Of a stretch of DNA of 64,000 bases, positions 29,321 through 41,528 are shown piece after piece. The DNA is taken from NCBI GenBank assembly GCA_020055645.1, contig CM034546.1, forward strand, positions 120,454,375-120,518,374, written 5' to 3'. The position numbers were made by a program, and so were the translations under genes. Below the pieces are notes generated by a model. It saw nothing but the letters and a program-made list of their open reading frames with translations. It ran no database searches and was not told the origin of the DNA. Numbering within the stretch: position 1 is the stretch's first letter; each line of letters starts with the position of its first letter. This DNA comes from Tomocerus qinae (lineage: Eukaryota > Arthropoda > Collembola > Entomobryomorpha > Tomoceridae).

Positions 29321-30238
29321 GATGCTATTTAATGGGTCAATGAAATAATTTAAATAGTCAATGAATAATGATTTAATCGGTAAATGCTGAAGATTTAAAT
29401 GGAGATAATTTGAAAAAGTCAATACAAACGCTGAATGGGTAAATGGCAGTTGGTTTTACATAGAAACCTTAGAGCATACCCAAAAAACAGTAAGAGACGG
29501 CCGTCTGAGAGTTTGAGATAGCAAAATTATGTCAATTTGTTGAACGATAAGACCAAGGTTGAGGTTAGGTGTTAAAGTGAAGGGAAGTGAACGACACAAT
29601 TCTCCACTATTTTCCACTCCCTGGGCCAGTAACCACACTATCTTCCAATTGCTTCACAATTAATTTATAGTTCCAATTTGGAAACCGAAAACAGTCCCCC
29701 GAAAAAAATTTCACTGTGATCACGGCAATATTTCTTAACTGCCCTGTAGTTGGAACAGCGATATTTTTTGGAATATCATAAGCGAACAAATAACGATAAT
29801 ATAGTTAACACAAGTGACATCGACAAATATTGCCGTGATCACAGTGAAATTTTTTTCGGGGGACTGTTTTCGGTTTCCAAATTGGAACTATAAATTAATT
29901 GTGAAGCAATTGGAAGATAGTGTGGTTACTGGCCCAGGGAGTGGAAAATAGTGGAGAATTGTGTCGTTCACTTCCCTTCACTTTAACACCTAACCTCAAC
30001 CTTGGTCTTATCGTTCAACAAATTGACATAATTTTGCTATCTCAAACTCTCAGACGGCCGTCTCTTACTGTTTTTTGGGTATGCTCTAAGGTTTCTATGT
30101 AAAACCAACTGCCATTTACCCATTCAGCGTTTGTATTGACTTTTTCAAATTATCTCCATTTAAATCTTCAGCATTTACCGATTAAATCATTATTCATTGA
30201 CTATTTAAATTATTTCATTGACCCGTTAAATATATTCC
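29321..30238. mobile_element. Foldback (long inverted repeat) element with 10-bp target duplication
   Basis: Two inverted arms of about 407 bp (29327-29733 and 29825-30231) flank a spacer of about 90 bp. The arms are nearly identical: the same 60-codon open frame appears on opposite strands at 29456-29638 and 29920-30102. Direct repeats ATAAATGATG at 29311-29320 and 30239-30248 bracket the arms as an apparent target-site duplication. The outer part of each arm carries degenerate motifs (GGGTCAATG, TAGTCAATG, CGGTAAATG, AAGTCAATA, GGGTAAATG) about 22-35 bp apart. There is no transposase frame, so it is non-autonomous. A 9-10 bp duplication is typical of Mutator-like or foldback transposition; the family assignment is inference. 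Confidence 0.9.
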
Positions 30239-30248
30239 ATAAATGATG
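30239..30248. repeat. Right target-site duplication of the foldback element
   Basis: ATAAATGATG, identical to 29311-29320; the neighbouring bases differ. Confidence 0.75.
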
Positions 30249-30518
30249 AACACCCCTTCATGATTTGCACAATCTGAAAAGAGAAAGCAACTAAGATGCT
30301 TGTGGCTGCTGCAAGAAATACTTGTAGCAATTTGTACAGAAGAATTTTCTCTTGACTTATGCTGAAGTTTGTTTTATTATTATTTATTTCATTGGGCAAT
30401 AGTGATTAGTGGCTAAAGCTTTTGCTGTTGTACGCAATGCTATGTAATCATGAATCATGAACTGTATGAAATTCGTTGATACACACTGCGCTCATTCAAA
30501 TACAATAAAAATATAATA

Positions 30519-30905
30519 GGCAGTTAGTTTTTTCCCGTAGTGTAAGAATGAGCCTCCCGTAGTGTAAGTCTTACGTCAAACCCCTCCCCTTTCCGTAAAA
30601 ATCCTAGGCTAAGCCAAAAAAATTGAGTTACGAAACGTAAAAATGACTACACTACGTTTCAGACTTACGGGCATACGCAGTGCCCTTGTGCCCTCCCAGG
30701 ATGCAGTTACCCAGGCAACTGGCATTATTCATGTTTATTCTACAAAGTTAATTTTCGAAATTGTGGCACCTAGCAACCAAATACTTACGGGAAATCACTA
30801 ACTATTCTACGTAACCGTAGTGTAAGTAAGCTTCGAAAAGGAAGCCGCGTAAAGACTTACCCTACGCAAAGCCCAAAGTTACACTAAGGGATAAAACTAA
30901 CTGCC
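30519..30905. mobile_element. 387-bp miniature inverted-repeat element, copy 1
   Basis: Starts GGCAGTTAGTTTT and ends AAAACTAACTGCC, giving terminal inverted repeats of about 29 bp with a few mismatches. Flanked by TA on both sides (TAATA on both sides of this copy). The interior repeats CGTAGTGTAAG and its complement near both ends. It has no coding capacity. Copy 2 starts 99 bp after this copy ends, in the same orientation. Confidence 0.88.
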
Positions 30906-31004
30906 TAATAATATGTACGTTACAAAGGAACTAATATTATGTGTACCTAGGTCCAAAAGACCATTAAAATTAGTACTAGAATCAATACTAGAATAGAATC
31001 ATTA

Positions 31005-31391
31005 GGCAGTTAGTTTTTTCCCGTAGTGTAAGAATGAGCCTCCCGTAGTGTAAGTCTTACGTCAAACCCCTCCCCTTTCCGTAAAAATCCTAGGCTACAC
31101 CAAAAAAATTGAGTTACGAAACGTAAAAATGACTACACTACGTTTCAGACTTACGGGCATACGCAGTGCCCTTGTGCCCTCCAAGGATGTAGTTACCCAG
31201 GCGACTGGCATTATTCATGTTTATTCTACAAAGTTAATTTTCGAAATTGTGGCACCTAGCAACCAAATACTTACGGAAAATCACTAACTATTCTACGTAA
31301 CCGTAGGGTAAGTAAGCTTCGAAAAGGAAGCCGCGTAAAGACTTACCCTACGCAAAGCCCAAAGTTACACTAAGGGATAAAACTAACTGCC
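31005..31391. mobile_element. 387-bp miniature inverted-repeat element, copy 2
   Basis: Same length, ends and orientation as copy 1; only about seven substitutions seen by eye (roughly 98% identity). Flanked by TA (ATTA on both sides). The differing flanks argue for two separate insertions of a recently active family rather than a segmental duplication. Confidence 0.88.
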
Positions 31392-34300
31392 TATTAAGCA
31401 CCACCTTCGTATAATAAGGCGGGATAAGGCAGCTTGCATGGAGTAGAACTAATAATGAGTATGTATGCGGTATCAGAAAAACCTGAGAGTGGATTAAATA
31501 TTTTTAGTAACGACCAGCAATTGTTGCATAATATTTCAAAGGAAAAGAGTTGACCGTTCATTAGTATTAAGTAGATCATCTTCAAACGATACCAATATTA
31601 ATATAATATAATGCAGTGGAGTTAAAATTAGCTTTCCTTTTAGGCATATAGATTTGTAATTTATGCCGTATAGCAAAGTAAATGTGAATGTGAAGTAAAT
31701 CAAGATATTTCATTGGTCATGATTATTACTCTACTCTACATTACTCAATGTTGTATTTAGTGTTGACTTCTTTTTAATGAGATAATATTATTAGGATTAA
31801 TATTACGATAAACATAGATAATGCACAATGCACCTATACTAAGGCCATAGAAATTGTAGAACACAGGCTTGACCTAGATGTTCTACAAATACTAACGTGC
31901 AGTACTATACCGTGAATTTAACAGAAATAGTACTGATATGACTCCTAAACTTGTAATGTATTCAATGCATTGTATTCAAGTACAGATCTATTGATGCTTA
32001 AAATGTGTTATACTAATAATTGTAGGCACAAAAGTGTATAATATGCATATTAGGTGTACTTAATGTTAAAATTGAAGAGATTATAAAATATGTGTAATAC
32101 TGATACATGTAATGAAGGTAATTCAGTGTAAATACTTTTAGATGTTGTAAAGATGTCATTTATTCGCTAAGATCTAGTAAATGTAATGAATTGTTATTAT
32201 TATTGGTAATCTTTAATTAATGGAGAATTTAAAAATCTTACACCTCTTCATCAAAACCACTCGAGCTGTATAGTACATTTATGAAGATAAGTATCGATAG
32301 TGCCATAATATACTTCTAATGACAACCTGTCCTTTTTGTTTGTATATTTCAGGACTTAAAGTAAAAGTTAAGTTGCCATATTTTGCCACGTTTGAAAAGT
32401 TGTTTACCTAGTCTCGGTTCCATTGCTATTTCCGCAAGATTCTGATCTCAAGGGTTTAACTCAATTTACATAGCTTAAATAAACAATGTCGGCACCGTCA
32501 ATTGTGTTTTAACAGGACAACTTTCAAAGCATTCAGTCTCCACAGTCTCCAGCTTATTCAAATATTTGCACATGTATTGTAATTAACAGCTGTTGGTAAA
32601 TAACGTGCCAGGAGATTGAGATAATTCTATAGGCTTTGCTTTTTCAAACCTTTTGGACTGTATGTCTCTATATGTCATTAATTTATTGTCTGTATCGACG
32701 ATTTTCCTATTCACACAAGATCTATGATTCACTTTTTTAGTGAAATCCTTGTAATACAAATTATTATTGTGTTCGTGTTTAGGTGGATCAGTGACGATAT
32801 TTTTAGAATTACAATATTTACTATGAAAATTGGTACAGTACTAACAATTCTCTCGTATTGAAAGTACTAAAAAATAAATTTGATTTCAATTATGGGGTGC
32901 TAGATGATAAAAGTTTACAAATGTTTGTACGTATAACTTCTATTTATTAATAGTTAAGTAACATGTGTGTCAAGAAATTGTGTAAAAATGTAAGGCAATC
33001 AAAAATAGGTGTAAGCAATGCGTGACAGGGCTGTAATATACATATTTTTAAGGTTTTGTCTCGCTGTAGATCATTGCTGTTAGTGTCATGTGGTTCTATG
33101 CTCATCTGTTGAATGTAATTACATAAACATTTATGCACATATTAGAATGAAATTAGCATATTGTATAAAATATTATAGAAGCTAAATTCATTGTGTAATG
33201 AATAAAGAGAAATATAAGATTCTGCTAATTTTTGATATTTTTTTCTTATCAGTACTCAGAAATGTTCTTATGATCTCTTCTAAACTATCTGGGGTCTCCT
33301 TTTTAGGTAATATTTATTTGCAACGGAAAATAAGCTATATATTCAATTTATCGTGTATTCCGGTTGTATGAAAAATCATGTCAAGTCGAATAAAATATTA
33401 TTAGTACCAGTAGTACCAGTGGGAATAAAATAGGAATGGCGAAAAACGCAAAATTCAATTTTTAGTAAAAAATTACTAGTAACAGCAAATAATTCTATTC
33501 TCTGTGTATTATTCCATTGCATTGGATCATGATCATTAATACTGGTTGGCTGTTTGGAGTATGTGTGAAAAATTGTTCGCATTGTTCTGAATTAATACTC
33601 ATGCTTTACAATATTATATATATGTAACTTATTACAACACAACCAAAACTTGATCATGGATAAACTGGCTTTGGCTCAGTAGCTGTGCAAAAAATCTCTC
33701 AAAAACGCAGCAAATGGAAATAAATTATGGTTTTTAGTAGGAAGCCATCAGTGTATCCGATACCCATTCATTGTTATAAAAATTTTGCACAGATACAGCG
33801 AGAATGGCCCCTACTTTCCTATAAAGGAATGGTCTCTTAATGCATTTATTGTCGCACATTGCATTATTTATACTGATCATACAATACAGTAGAAACCCAA
33901 AACATTTTATACATTACATCTCTAAGCATTTCCCAGTTCGCTAATGAATTCGTTTTGTGTACTAATTTGTTCATCGAATTTACGAAGTTTCCCAAATGGA
34001 AATTTTTACCAGCTCACTCAGAATTAAATTAATCAATAGATCAGGGCTGACAAACTGCTTTCATCGAAAAGAGACGTTGTGACATTGCATTGTGGTATAT
34101 CCGTAGTAGGCATGCTTAGTATGCTTGACCATCACCATACACCCAAGGAGCAAGTAAAGAAATATCATACTACATTCAGTAAAACGAGCAATATTTCCAT
34201 TCTGTTCATAAAAGTCCTTCGAAACCTTTCACAGTCTTCAAGATCGTCAGTTGCTAAGGAAAGACTCGGAGCATCATTTGCTCATAAATAAAATTGTCTA

Positions 34301-34669
34301 TTTCTTCCCGTTCACGTTGAGGTAAATGACTATCCAAGTATATATCTAATCTATTCCTTCTAGCAAATGTGGACATGAACTTATATTGTGGTTTATGAAC
34401 CGTATTTAGTTTAGATATTGACTGTATCAAAGATTATTAACATTATTCGTACACCTTTGGTTGTATTAATGTATAGTATTATATTTACTGTACTTAATGT
34501 ATACTAATTATCAGTAAAAGTACTGATTAGTATGTAGTATAGTATGGAGTTTTCAAATGGGCCAGGAGTCCTTATCCTCTCCAGTTAGAATCCTCTTCAT
34601 TTGCTTGTTGGGATTAAGGATTTTCTCAATTTTTTCTTGAGGCACATTATCTCTGAGACATTTTAGAAA
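31392..34669. other. Intergenic, no supported gene
   Basis: AT-rich sequence of 3.3 kb with only short chance open frames. I see no RNA gene or repeat that I can support. It may contain the promoter of the four-span protein gene that follows. Confidence 0.5.
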
Positions 34670-36221
34670 ATGCCACGAGAAAGTAGTTTCGTTAGGGAGC
34701 GATTAGTTTTGCCAGTAAATGAATGTGACAGCAGGCACAACAGATCAAGAATTGCAACTTATTTGTGTTGTTTCAAATTGAAAGTCGGTGTTCGGATTTA
34801 TAGTACCTTAGATACGGTAAGGAAGATGACAATAGTCATTTTAAGTTCATGATTATGACTCCTACATTCCTCAACCATAAATGTTACACTTGCAGCACTA
34901 TAGCCGATTAATTATATTATTATCTCTCTAAATGTCTTGAATCCATAAAAGCATTGAAAATTATCTATATCAATTTTCTTTCCACAGATATTGGGCCTAG
35001 TTTATCTTCTCTGTACGATACATTTGTTTCTTTCTCACAAAGATTACAAGTTTATTGATTTCCACGAAGCACTAACAATCAGTGGTAGTGATGATAGTCA
35101 TAAGAAAGAAACTACCACTCAACCGAATTCAGAGCAGATCAAGCGGAGGGAACATGTTCATACTGTCCTTCAAGAATGTGGCGGACAACACTATATCAGA
35201 GAGCATAGTCCAGATGAAAAAAAATTTCAATTTAGTAACGTCTTTTAAACTGTTTTTGTGTTATTTTCCAAGATACAATTTTTTATTAAGGATGTTAACA
35301 TTGTCTTTTACAGTTTTGATGATTATATTGTTTTTGCAGCTGTGGCTTGCATATTAGCGATGGTGGCCGCGATTGGATTTTGTTTGGCTGGATTTGGTTT
35401 GCTTTTATCAACGATATTATCAATGTGGAGGAGTATGGTAAATAGATATCCAATTATAAAATCATGACTATGAAGGATTTCTATATACAAATCGAATTTA
35501 GTAACTGTTAACATAGATGATGCGTAATTTAAGAAAACATCGGAAGAAGATACCATGGATCTATCTATGGGTGCAAATACCTTGGATGTTTATAGCTTTT
35601 ATTTCAGCTGTTCTGATGCACGGAGATAATCTTTGTGAAATAGATGTGAAAGAAAATTTTCGAGCTTATATATTGTGGTTGACCCTTCTTGCTCTGTTGG
35701 TATACAAACCTCATGAATTGGCTATCGTAATTTACTACCTGGGTGAAATGCACGACAATGCTAAACTCATTCGAAAATTACAACTCCAGCAGAAGAGACT
35801 ACAGAGAATGAACGACCCAGTAAAGTATACTACAAGTGCTACCTGCCATATTAATCAAAGCCCTTATATCTCAGAAAAATCTTCTGTCTCAGAAAATTCA
35901 GTTAAAGAAAACTCCCTCCTTTCCAAAATAACTCTGCAATATAGTGACACTACTGCTCGTACCAGTGTAAGTAAGGTTACTAACCGAAATCAGCACCGCA
36001 GAGCTGAAATTCAAAAGACAGCCCCACAAAATCCAGGGCCATCATATAATAGAGAAAATGAAATACTACGTCAACCTAGTATGTCCGAGATATCTTTAAC
36101 TTCTACTAATGTTGATGCTTCAACTAATATCGACGCTTCAACTAATGTTAACGTTGGAAATGACGATTTTGAATTTGACGAAAGTATTAGCGGGGCCCCT
36201 TTTGACGACCAGTTTCTCTAG
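34670..36221 (+). CDS. Four-span membrane protein, LAPTM/tetraspan-like, unrecognised
   Basis: Exons 34670-34816, 34988-35234, 35340-35437, 35517-36221; sum 399 codons including stop (398 aa). The start is ATG 34670. A short basic N-terminus with CCFKLKVGVRIY is followed by TM1 (ILGLVYLLCTIHLFL), a hydrophilic loop, TM2 (AVACILAMVAAIGFCLAGFG), TM3 (WIYLWVQIPWMFIAFISAV) and TM4 (AYILWLTLLALLVY). A polar C-terminal tail of about 150 residues ends in STNVDASTNIDASTN-type repeats and an acidic patch. The Cys-Cys-x-x-(R/K)xG element just before TM1 resembles LAPTM4-type and related arthropod four-span proteins, but I cannot place it firmly. The donor of exon 2 is ambiguous: 35085 (GTAGTG) is also phase 1 and would give 348 aa with a shorter first loop. 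A possible AATAAA lies at 36249. Confidence 0.72.
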
Positions 36222-36248
36222 CATTTTTCTTTCTATCCAGATATTTTT

Positions 36249-36254
36249 AATAAA
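36249..36254 (+). terminator. Candidate polyadenylation signal
   Basis: AATAAA 28 bases after the stop of the four-span protein gene. Confidence 0.45.
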
Positions 36255-37969
36255 ACCACTTTGCATTAAATGGTAAATTAGTATCAATAGCCAAAGGCTA
36301 TTTTTCCATTGTATTTTTAAGCTAACGAATATTATTCGACGGATTATAAGAGCTAAGTGCACATAAAAACGAAGGATGTAAGGTAGTATAACACTAAGGT
36401 ATATAGCATCGTACGTTTTTACTAATTATTAATTATTATAGCAAGTACTTTTATAGCTTGAAGTATAAGATTAGATAATGTGTAAATGCAAGCACACGTG
36501 CATATAATGACAGAGTAGCATGATTGCCAGTACCAACAGTAGCAAAAATCTTCATATATGGTCTAAATAATTGTAAGCTTCCTTCATGCTATGATATTCA
36601 TCTTTAAACATACCTTTGTATTCTTCAAGCCTCCTTTAGAATTAACTTTACATTTTCCTAGATGCTACTGTGAGCTCCTATGAGAGTAGCGTTTGTGTAT
36701 AATGTAGTTTAACATACTGATGAACATGTTTGTAAGAAGTAGCAACGTATTAAGCCAGAAATGAAAAAGCTTGTTACGAAAGGCCATTTTACATAACTTG
36801 AACTCATTTTATATAAGAGCACGTACCTAATTCGCTTTAGATGTATCATTCTGCATGAAAAATCCATATTATTATACTTTTTACTGTTATATACTGGAAG
36901 ATAAGTATACAAAGTTGTTTTATAATATATTATCATTAATTCTGCAGTGATATAAGATACCTCTTCTGTTGAACCATATACATTTTATGTAACATGAGCT
37001 TACCAATCAGTACAATATTAGGTTCCCTGTGCAGATTATTGTATCTGCTGAATTTCTACTGGAGTAGTATTTACTTGCTGTTAGTTGTGTATTTGAACTC
37101 GACTGTACTTATTCTTCCCAAGAGTATTTTCTTAAAAAATTCAAAAGCACAATAGTGCAAATGTCCGTGTTGTTATTCAAAAATTCAAAACAAGGGCAAA
37201 CATGAGTTATTCTGATTTGTTTATCCTAAAGCTACAAGCGTAGAAGATAAGACAGTATTTACCATGTGTACAAGTTTTGCGTTTACTTCTACTCTTCGTT
37301 ATCATATACGTAATGCCCCATCTCGTTTGTCTCATACGATTTGAGAAAATAATAAACTCCTCTGAATAATAGGCAAGGTAATACAATGTCATTTACTGTA
37401 TCTATATATTCTATAGGTAACATTATTGGGGCATCTATTGTTTCCTTATTCTCATGCTATACTAACCGAATGGTATATAATTAAATCTACATTTACAGAG
37501 TGAATAATATCCCATTCTCAGGTTGCATATTTCAATTGTTGGATTATTTATCTGTAATACACATGGTAATACACTATATATAGCCAAATATAGCTATAGA
37601 CAACATTCAGAGTTTTGTGGGATTTTGTAACATTTTCCCGATTGTACTATACAGAGCAAGTCTAACCAACTTTCAGCATGAACAGACAATACAGTTCAAT
37701 TTACCTATCATATTGATTATTGGACGATTATGTCAGTAAATACAACATTAACTAAGATAAAGATAATTACACTGAACTTAAATAAGTAACGGATCTGAAC
37801 GTCCTTACCTACCTTTGTTCACCTTCACAGCTCAACGAAACTATAGTGCTTGTTTTAATCGATCTTGCGAATAATCTGATAATCTCTCACAGTGAAAACC
37901 AGTGGGTTTTGTGACTTCTTGAAAATTATATTTTAGTAAACAACGATTTTTGGACAAGGAAAAATTAAA
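36255..37969. other. Intergenic, no supported gene
   Basis: 1.7 kb between the four-span protein gene and the PLP enzyme gene, same strand. Only short chance open frames; must include the PLP gene promoter, but no motif is decisive. Confidence 0.5.
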
Positions 37970-40352
37970 ATGGCTTTCAACATAGAAGAAACCATGAAAA
38001 TGTACCTTCACATGAAAAAAGAAGATAATTTAGCGCTACGAGCTCAACTTATTCCGTAATTTAATATTCTTATACATACACAATTCTCATCTAAAGCAAA
38101 GTATAAGCCAATTTATTTTGTTAATAGTAAGTCATGCGGAATCCATTTCGAAAAGGATCCTTTGAAATTGGTTCGAGCACACAATCAGTATCTTTATAGT
38201 GATCTAGGAGTGGAATATTTAGACTGTGTCAATTGTGTCGCTCATGGTATGATTTCTTTAGTAGACTATTTTACACGATCGATTTTGTATTTGAATTAAT
38301 TAACAAATTGTTTCCTATCTTTGAAAAGTTGGACACTGTCATCCTGCAGTAGTGAATGCTGGAGAAAGAGCAATGCTTCAAATGGGAAATATCGCCGTAG
38401 GTATGAATGAAACTTCCACTGAATACGTTAATAAATTAAGAGCCACTTTCCCACATGAAATGGATTCATTTCTTTTTGTTTCATCAGGGTAAGTTTTTGT
38501 ATAATAGTAGTACAGATAATACATTTACATGAAAAAGGACAAATGTAAAGCCTAATAGCATCAATTTTAATAACTTTCACACAATCCTGTAATAATTCTG
38601 GGAATGATTGTTTATACATTATCTCTAGGTCTGAAGCAAATGATTTAGCAATCCACTTAGCACGTCTGTACTCAGGAGGCTACGATGTGGTTGCTGTCGA
38701 ACATTCCTTTCATGGGAATCTTTCTCTAACTAATGATGTCAGTCCTCGTCAGTTTACAAATCCAAATGGTACAAAAATTGGAAACGTAGACCCTCCAGAT
38801 TGGGTTCATGTTATACCTTGTCCAGATGTTTATCATGGAAAATATCGAGAAACAGATTTGAGAGCTGTGAAGAAATATAGTAATGAAGCTAATTACATCA
38901 TGAAGGAGGCTGTGGCAAATAACAAGAAAGTATGTTCTAATGTTGTTATTCTATACATATTTAGTTACCAATCTGATGAAATGTTTGCTGTAAATATCAG
39001 TTTATCAGTATAGGCTCTAGTAACATAATATGGATGATACGAAAGTATATTCTCTATTTTTTATTAAGTTGGCTTGCTTTATCTGCGAGCCTATAATGAC
39101 AGTAGCAGGTGTAATATTACCTCCTTCCGAGTGGATCCGCTCTGTTTACAAGTAGGTGTCAAATAATTGTTTACATTTTGTTAATTAATTTAATGAGTTA
39201 AGCTGAAATTTTAGTATGTTGTGTGTTCTAGAGATATTCGTTCATTTGGAGGGCTTGCCATTGCAGATGAAGCTCAGACTGGTCTAGGAAGGTGTGGAAC
39301 ATCATTCTGGGCATTCCAAACTCATGATAATCTCACACCTGATATTATTACTATAGGTAATAGAAGATCATGTCTTTTGTAATAAACGTAGAACTTTAAA
39401 ATGTAAATATGATATAAATCCCTAGGTAAACCATTGGGCAATGGTCATCCAATGGCCCTTGTCGTGACCAGGAGTAGCATAGCGGCTTATTTGGGGAATG
39501 AATCTCTTGATTACTTTAAATGCGACGCAGTAGCATCAGCAATTGGCTTGGCTGTCCTAAATACAGTCAGAAATGAATCTCTACAACTCAATTCTCAAAA
39601 AGTTGGAACATTTCTCAGAGAAGGTCTTCGGGCTTTAGCAGCTCAACATGACAATATAGGTTGGCTCCATTATAACGCATTAAATAAATTTTTATTCACT
39701 TTATTTAAATTAATGAAATTACAAATTCAGGTGACGTACGTGGAAGTGGTTTAATGATAGGAATGGAAATTGTTTTCAACCGAGAAAGTAGAAAACCTGC
39801 AGCAGCTCTTGCTGAGAAAATATGCTATTTGTAATTGTTTAATATTCAATTGTTTTATCTACAATTTTATTGATGCAATAATAATTATATGCATTTTTCT
39901 AATTTGTAGACTCAAGGATCAACATATTATTATGGCTAATGATGGTATAAATAAAAATGTTCTTCTCATGGTACCTCCTTTGTGTTTCACGTGTGAGAAT
40001 GCTCACAGAATCATCGTAACTATTGATAAAATATTAAAGAATCTTGAAGCTGAAGAAGATGATCTGCTGCAAGACTCCAATCTTCCGAATGATGAAACTG
40101 CAACTCAAAGGTCATTACTTTGCATTTTAAAACTGCTTTGTAACATCATGGGACGCACCCAAACCAATAACATAGACAGAAAAAGACAAATTGGAGTAAA
40201 TTTCAATGTTGTTTTATTTTCTCTACCTTTTTATTGTCCATAGATTGATAACATTGGGAGTTTTAGATGGATTTGACGATGATGACAGTCCTGGAGCAGG
40301 GGAAGCTGATAAACAAGACAATCCCCCGTATGATTTCGAAGGAATGGATTAA
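37970..40352 (+). CDS. Class III PLP enzyme of the AGXT2L family (phosphoethanolamine / phosphohydroxylysine phospho-lyase-like), divergent
   Basis: Ten exons: 37970-38055, 38128-38246, 38329-38488, 38629-38929, 39069-39151, 39232-39356, 39426-39659, 39731-39830, 39910-40110, 40244-40352; 505 aa. Known AGXT2L1/L2 enzymes (ETNPPL, PHYKPL) use PLP to eliminate phosphate and ammonia from phosphorylated amino-alcohols. Seen here: HVGHCHPAV; the phosphate loop [24 protein letters not shown]; the cofactor Asp in [10 protein letters not shown]; the Schiff-base Lys in [11 protein letters not shown]; and [11 protein letters not shown]. Odd points: the usual Gly-Gly-Asn-Pro element after the YF in exon 7 is replaced by [12 protein letters not shown], about three residues shorter, within one continuous exon; the aromatic residue before HG is Phe; and the C-terminus is an acidic tail ([14 protein letters not shown]). 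The lysine is kept, so it may still bind PLP, but activity is uncertain. Exon 7 uses the unusual donor GTTGGC. Confidence 0.92.
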
Positions 40353-41528
40353 AAACTAAAATGTCTTCTGCTCTGTTGCAATGAGCTTATAATTCAACAA
40401 AAAAACATACCTACCATTAAAATTACTAAACTATATAGTACCTTATACTCCTGTAACTTATCATTATTACCATGCATTTGCAGACTGATTGATAACGAAT
40501 GAATCATTGCTGATTACATAACTATAGCTATGCATTAGCTCTGTAATCTGATAGTATTGAAGCATATACCTATACAAACACTTATGTTTAATTGATTTGA
40601 AAAAATAATTGTTTTGTATAAACGATTTTTTACTACTTATATAAGTTATATATAAGGATATTTGGATGGAGGAAAGAGATTAACTTGCAAGGTTTTGACT
40701 TAAAATGCAATATATTATGTCTTGAGTGGTTTGTGGTCTCAATTATGTACTATCTAGTTTTAATATATTACACAAATGGATATGCAGTTTTAAAAATAAA
40801 TTATGAAATGAGGCTATTATAGTATTCATATTTATACTGGGATGCATTTGAAATGTACGTCTTATATATTATAGCTGTAAGTATACTTGAACAAAAATTG
40901 AACAATAGTACTATTTTATACATGTATTAGAGAACTTAATCTCTCCTTTAGTACACATTGATACACCCTGTACCTAGATAGGATATTGATAAGATTCTAC
41001 ACACTGTGTAATAAAATGTCACAATAAAAATTTCAATTACAAAAAAATAACTAAAATTCACGTTTATTGACACACGACTGTCTTATAGCTGAAGTATACA
41101 TCCATACCTCACATAATCATTAAAAGGTGTAGTGGAAACTGCAAAGTGTAAGGATAAAGGCATAAGTACATCATAGCATTTGCAAGCGTACATGGACCAA
41201 TTAAAACTTTACCAAACTGGGGTCATTTGATAAATGGGTCTGGAGAAGGTGATTCGCTTAAATACATGCAACTTCAATGTGTGTAGATGGCCTACATTAT
41301 TTTGTGTAATTGTATTGAAAAGAAAATAATAATTTGAACTGAGTCATGAATTAAGCTTGTTTTTAAAACTAATTTTATTGCATGAAAACAAAAAGTGTCT
41401 AATAATAAGCATGAGATATCGTTTCTTTTTGTATTTTTCATTTCATATAACATATATTTTATAGAATAGTCAACAGCAATATTTCAACACTTAAATTGTT
41501 AAATAATATTAAATCATCTCCTGTTGGG
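40353..41528. other. Convergent intergenic region
   Basis: Lies between the stops of the PLP enzyme gene (+) and the Pro/Thr-rich gene (-). It holds + strand AATAAA signals at 41010-41015 and 41023-41028, and a - strand AATAAA (TTTATT on +) at 41374-41379. No gene seen. Confidence 0.6.
41010..41028 (+). terminator. Candidate polyadenylation signals of the PLP enzyme gene
   Basis: Two AATAAA hexamers, 41010-41015 and 41023-41028, about 660 bases past the stop. Confidence 0.4.

Noticed and set aside
29456..30102. Two identical 60-codon open frames on opposite strands
   Set aside because: They are the same DNA in the two arms of the foldback element, not genes.
35082..35357. Alternative frame in exon 2-3 of the four-span protein gene (MFILSFKNVADNTISES)
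   Set aside because: Looks partly protein-like, but no donor/acceptor pair joins it in phase to the TM1 and TM2 exons; left as an unresolved alternative.
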